Position numbers and translations under genes: made by a program
NCBI GenBank assembly: GCA_008931825.1
Contig: QXVZ01000640.1
Location: 1 to 37,436 of the forward strand
Source of the DNA: Phallusia fumigata
Taxonomy: Eukaryota; Chordata; Ascidiacea; Phlebobranchia; Ascidiidae
Direction: 5' to 3'
Length of the DNA: 37,436 bases
The notes under the pieces: generated by a model
Database searches by the model: none
What the model saw: the letters and a program-made list of their open reading frames with translations, nothing else
Told to the model about the DNA's origin: nothing
Part shown: positions 34,489-37,436 of the stretch, one piece after another
How the letters are laid out: the number at the start of each line of letters is the position of its first letter
Position numbering within the stretch: the first letter of the stretch is position 1

Positions 34489-37395
34489 ATGGAAACTTAT
34501 TCATTGACTATAACGGTAAGTCTTTCTGTTAAAACGTTAACAAAAAGTTGTGCGGTCAATTAATTTTATCAGTTTTGAAGTATAATAGTTTAGGACAGAA
34601 GTTTTTTACATATCGCATCTAATTGTCTCACACTAGCCAGGACAGATCCCCAACCGTGCTATTTCGCCTCGACAATCGCCTTTAGGCACAGCAAGAACTG
34701 TAAAGATGTTTATTCCACACTTTCCAAAATAGAGTGACTCCCGAAGCACAACAACATTAGGTTACTACAGTTATGACGTGATGAGTTACGAGCAATCTAT
34801 TAAGTCATAAGATGCATAGTCATGCAATGATGTACAGTCGTGCGTAATATTTCTGACAATACTTTATTATGAGGCGAAACAACACAAAAACAAAAGCATA
34901 GCAACGAATAAATTACACACTTAAGCAGCCCCTACGTTGACAACGCTTCTATTGCTTTTGTATTTCATGCAAAACTTTGCAAGTATATCGCCCAACACAT
35001 GATGCGATCGATGGGGAATTTGGCCGATGACAGGTAAGTGAGCGGCTGATGATCCGTTCGGAGAGTGAACTAAATCTTTTTATTTGCCCATACGATGACA
35101 AGGCACCCCTTCTCGATCGTAGAGTAGGTCTCTTCTGCCTTGCTCAACTTCTAGCTTGCATAGCTTACTGGAAAAAGTTTTCCATCGCGTTCGTGTAAGT
35201 GTAAAAGAACACATTCACGTTCTTTTTTTGACGCATCCGTGAGCAGAACGAAAGGTTTTCGCACCCTGGAAAGCTGTAGAACTTGCTTATTTACCAAACT
35301 GCTTTTCAAGTTGCGGAATGGCTCTGGTCTCCACCCGACTTCTATTGGCTGGATCTTTTTTGTTAGATCCGCGAGAAGGTTGAGCATCAGTTCGACTGCA
35401 CATGTCGACTAAGGCTTAGCTACGTTCTCGGCTGTTATGGTATTCAGTGCTTTCGCTTCTGGGTATGTCGTCCCATAATCCACTCACGCAAGTATGTATC
35501 CATGTCCCTCGTTGCTGGGTAGGTGAATAGATCAACAGCGTAGAGACACTGTAGAGTGTCTTTTTGACACCCAAAAGGCGGCCCATCCTGGAATCATGAG
35601 CAACCTTCACGAATCTCTCCCTTAATTTGCTTGGCACCAGTAATAGTTTCATCCAATCACCTTAGTTGTACTTTGGGTGTTAAAATATTGTATACAACGC
35701 CCACCTTCGTCAACAAATTTAGTTATCTGGCACTACCTTCTCAGTCGCTTGCTTCCCCCTTGAACTGTTGGGTTTTCATTTTGTGCCTCTTTCAATTCTG
35801 CTTTATCTGTCACAGGCCACTCTTTACTTTGTGGCACTACTAGCGGCTTTACTGTGCCCTTGCGCTTTCCTTTAAAAATACGGAGAATTAACCTCGATCG
35901 TGGCCTCCTTAGCTGATACACCAGATTCATTTGCCATCCTGATGAAACCTGATCTCTCGTCGACATAATCGCCCTGAACAAATTTCTTCAACCAGAACAC
36001 CTGTGCAACAACCTGTGTCTCTCAGCACAGTTACTCTTTGATTACCAACTAGGCGTTTTCATAGCGGCAAATTGGAACCATTATCAAACAACGCAATTCT
36101 TTTAGGTGCGCATGCTATAGGTGCGCACTCTGTAGCCAGACATCCTACCTTGCTGCGATGTCCTAGTTTATTGTCGCACGGGATGGTAGGTAAAGTCACA
36201 TTTGCAACAAAAAATAATCCCACAGGGACCCACAGAAAAAAACTTTTACTGTTGTGGCTGCTTTGTTTTAAGTTGTATCAGCAACGAATTTACGTATCCA
36301 ACCAGTTGATGAATGTTTTTCTACAAACAAGCTATTGGATTGAAAAAAGCTATTATTAGAAATCTCGTGAATTAAACACAGAATATGACGCGGTTGAACG
36401 ATGAACCGGTCGATCGCGATCTGCGTGATAGTCACATCTGTTCCAGCCCGTCTGGAATCAGTCTTGTACCGCGGACCACTCTCTGTATTGCGTCCGGTCT
36501 GCTTACAGTTACCACAAAACTTCGACCGAAAGTTTCAATTAAACATCAATCGCTCGCCCTGTTAGCAACGCACTCAATGCGGTCGCCCACTAGCATCCCC
36601 CCCACTTGTAGGTTAAGCAAAACGCTCAAAGTGCAACAGACAACTCACGAGCTAGACTTTTCCATCTACGATCGCAGGTTACTCGGGCGCNGCACAGTCG
36701 CTATTTTTAGCGCACAACTAGCGTTCCAAGCGATTGTTGTCTTATTGCACAAAAACCTCACCAAGCGTGCCAAGCGATCCTGTATATTTTTGATGCACCC
36801 CAGTTTTTCAGGTCACGCCCAAAGCACAGAAACATCAGGTTCTTACAGTTCAACCATACGACGAGAAGTGTGGGAACGAACGATATGTTACGTCATAATT
36901 AGGCCTATAGTCGCATAATACAGAACAGTCGCTTGCCTTATCAACAACCATTTTGAAAAAAATTGCATCGTTCACAATTCATAAATGCAGTAATGTCTCG
37001 ACAGTCATTTGAAGGAAAGGCAATTTCGGTCTTATTAAAAACTTATTTCCCTCAAAAGGGATCCCAACAAGGGTTGAAACAACTAGCTAAATACGCGCCG
37101 ATTTTGTGTCACTAAGCTAAATCAAACATCACAAACCAAAGCAAACATTCATATAGATAGTATCTACTAACATAATTTTTCTTGTACCTATAATGTCTTC
37201 AGACGAATGGCCGCTTCGCAGCTGCCAGCACAAATGATACAGTGCAGGTGAAAATCACTGGGAATAGCGGAAACACTACAGATTGGAACACTTTAGACCA
37301 TTTTTTCGAAAACGACTTTGAACTTGGGGCTGAAAGAGAATACACAGTCACCCATTCCGCGTCCTCAATCGGATCTCCTGTGATTCTTACATTCC
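34489..37395 (+). CDS. Lipoxygenase gene D, 5' end only (PLAT domain)
   Basis: Fourth lipoxygenase of the array, cut by the window edge. Exon 1 is 34489-34515 (METYSLTIT, donor GTAAGT); exon 2 is 37203-37395 and ends in phase 1 before GTAAGT. Exon 2 encodes the PLAT segment with TTDWNTLDHFFENDF and is 193 nt, the same as in gene A. Intron 1 is 2,687 bp, much longer than the homologous introns of A (229 bp) and C (283 bp), because it holds a Ty3/gypsy remnant on the opposite strand. The link between the two exons is inferred from the size, phase and sequence of the first exon in the sister genes. Nothing can be said of the catalytic domain, so the gene may or may not be functional. Confidence 0.88.
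34940..36100 (-). mobile_element. Ty3/gypsy LTR-retrotransposon remnant, integrase-before-RT order
   Basis: Read on the minus strand, recognisable pol pieces occur in this order. A retropepsin fragment with VTVLRDTGC is at about 35960-36060 (Asp-Thr-Gly codons 36011-36019). Next comes a linker with KPLVVPQSKEWPVT (ORF 35733-35981), then an H2C2-type integrase start with AHDS and LGVKKT (about 35540-35652). A piece of integrase core follows, with GYILA and VDYGTTYPEA (about 35408-35520). Last come the RT connection and RNase H, with LLTDASKK, KLSKAEETYSTIEKG and LRTDHQPLTYL (about 34950-35387). Stops, frameshifts and the loss of most of integrase and RT make it dead. The protease-integrase-RT order differs from ordinary Ty3/gypsy but matches the Gmr1-like group described from deuterostomes. 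LTRs were not identified. It sits in intron 1 of LOX gene D in antisense. Confidence 0.85.
36101..37202. other. Remainder of gene D intron 1
   Basis: It contains the N at 36691 (flanked by GC on both sides) and a 177-codon + strand ORF at 36385-36918 crossing that N, with no protein-family character. By position this could be decayed gag or LTR sequence of the adjacent minus-strand element, but I see no motif to prove it. Confidence 0.35.
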
Positions 37396-37436
37396 GTAAG
37401 TTACATTTTTTTACTACTTTTCGTTTTGCTAAAACG

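Noticed and set aside
36385-36918. 177-codon + strand ORF, the longest single-frame ORF in the window
   Set aside because: It crosses a contig N, has no recognisable motif, and lies in intron 1 of gene D beside a dead retroelement; open by chance or decayed element sequence.
1-37436. CRISPR arrays, bacterial operons, tRNA or rRNA genes
   Set aside because: No direct-repeat spacer array, no tRNA box pattern and no rRNA sequence was seen; the window is intron-bearing animal DNA.

Overview
This is animal nuclear DNA: AT-rich, with short introns and GT-AG (occasionally GC-AG) splice sites. It carries a head-to-tail tandem array of arachidonate-type lipoxygenase (LOX) genes, all on the + strand. 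Each gene encodes an N-terminal PLAT/LH2 beta-barrel followed by the catalytic lipoxygenase domain. Small genes with compact introns, a retroelement remnant whose integrase lies before its reverse transcriptase (a deuterostome Ty3/gypsy type), and apparently unmerged allelic contigs suggest an ascidian tunicate, plausibly Ciona. That assignment is inference, not proof.

Layout. Positions 1-8,000 hold no gene I can name: a promoter-like patch near 560-735, two weak candidate coding units (727-1415 and 3160-3371), and a block of about 1.5 kb present twice (4514-6010 and 6148-7687). LOX gene A spans 8010-14267, gene B 16025-21910, gene C 25867-32417, and gene D starts at 34489 and runs off the right edge. 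A, B and C share one 14-exon structure with identical intron phases and nearly identical exon sizes. The first coding exon is only 27 nt in all four genes. The spacers hold a hAT-like MITE (24182-24654), a simple-repeat block (22905-23260) and a decayed duplicate of gene C's last exon (33207-33395). Intron 1 of gene D contains a minus-strand Ty3/gypsy remnant.

Function. LOX enzymes insert O2 into polyunsaturated fatty acids using a non-haem iron held by three His, one Asn and the C-terminal carboxylate. The His and Asn ligands are intact in A, B and C. B and C end in the canonical Ile, but A ends in Ala and also differs at the putative stereocontrol site. The paralogues have therefore probably diverged in chemistry.

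Assembly. Six single Ns mark contig joins. One breaks gene A's frame through a 4-base overlap. Another sits exactly at the boundary of a duplicated three-exon block in gene B. Two more bound the 4514-6010 copy. These duplications look like unmerged haplotypes rather than biology.
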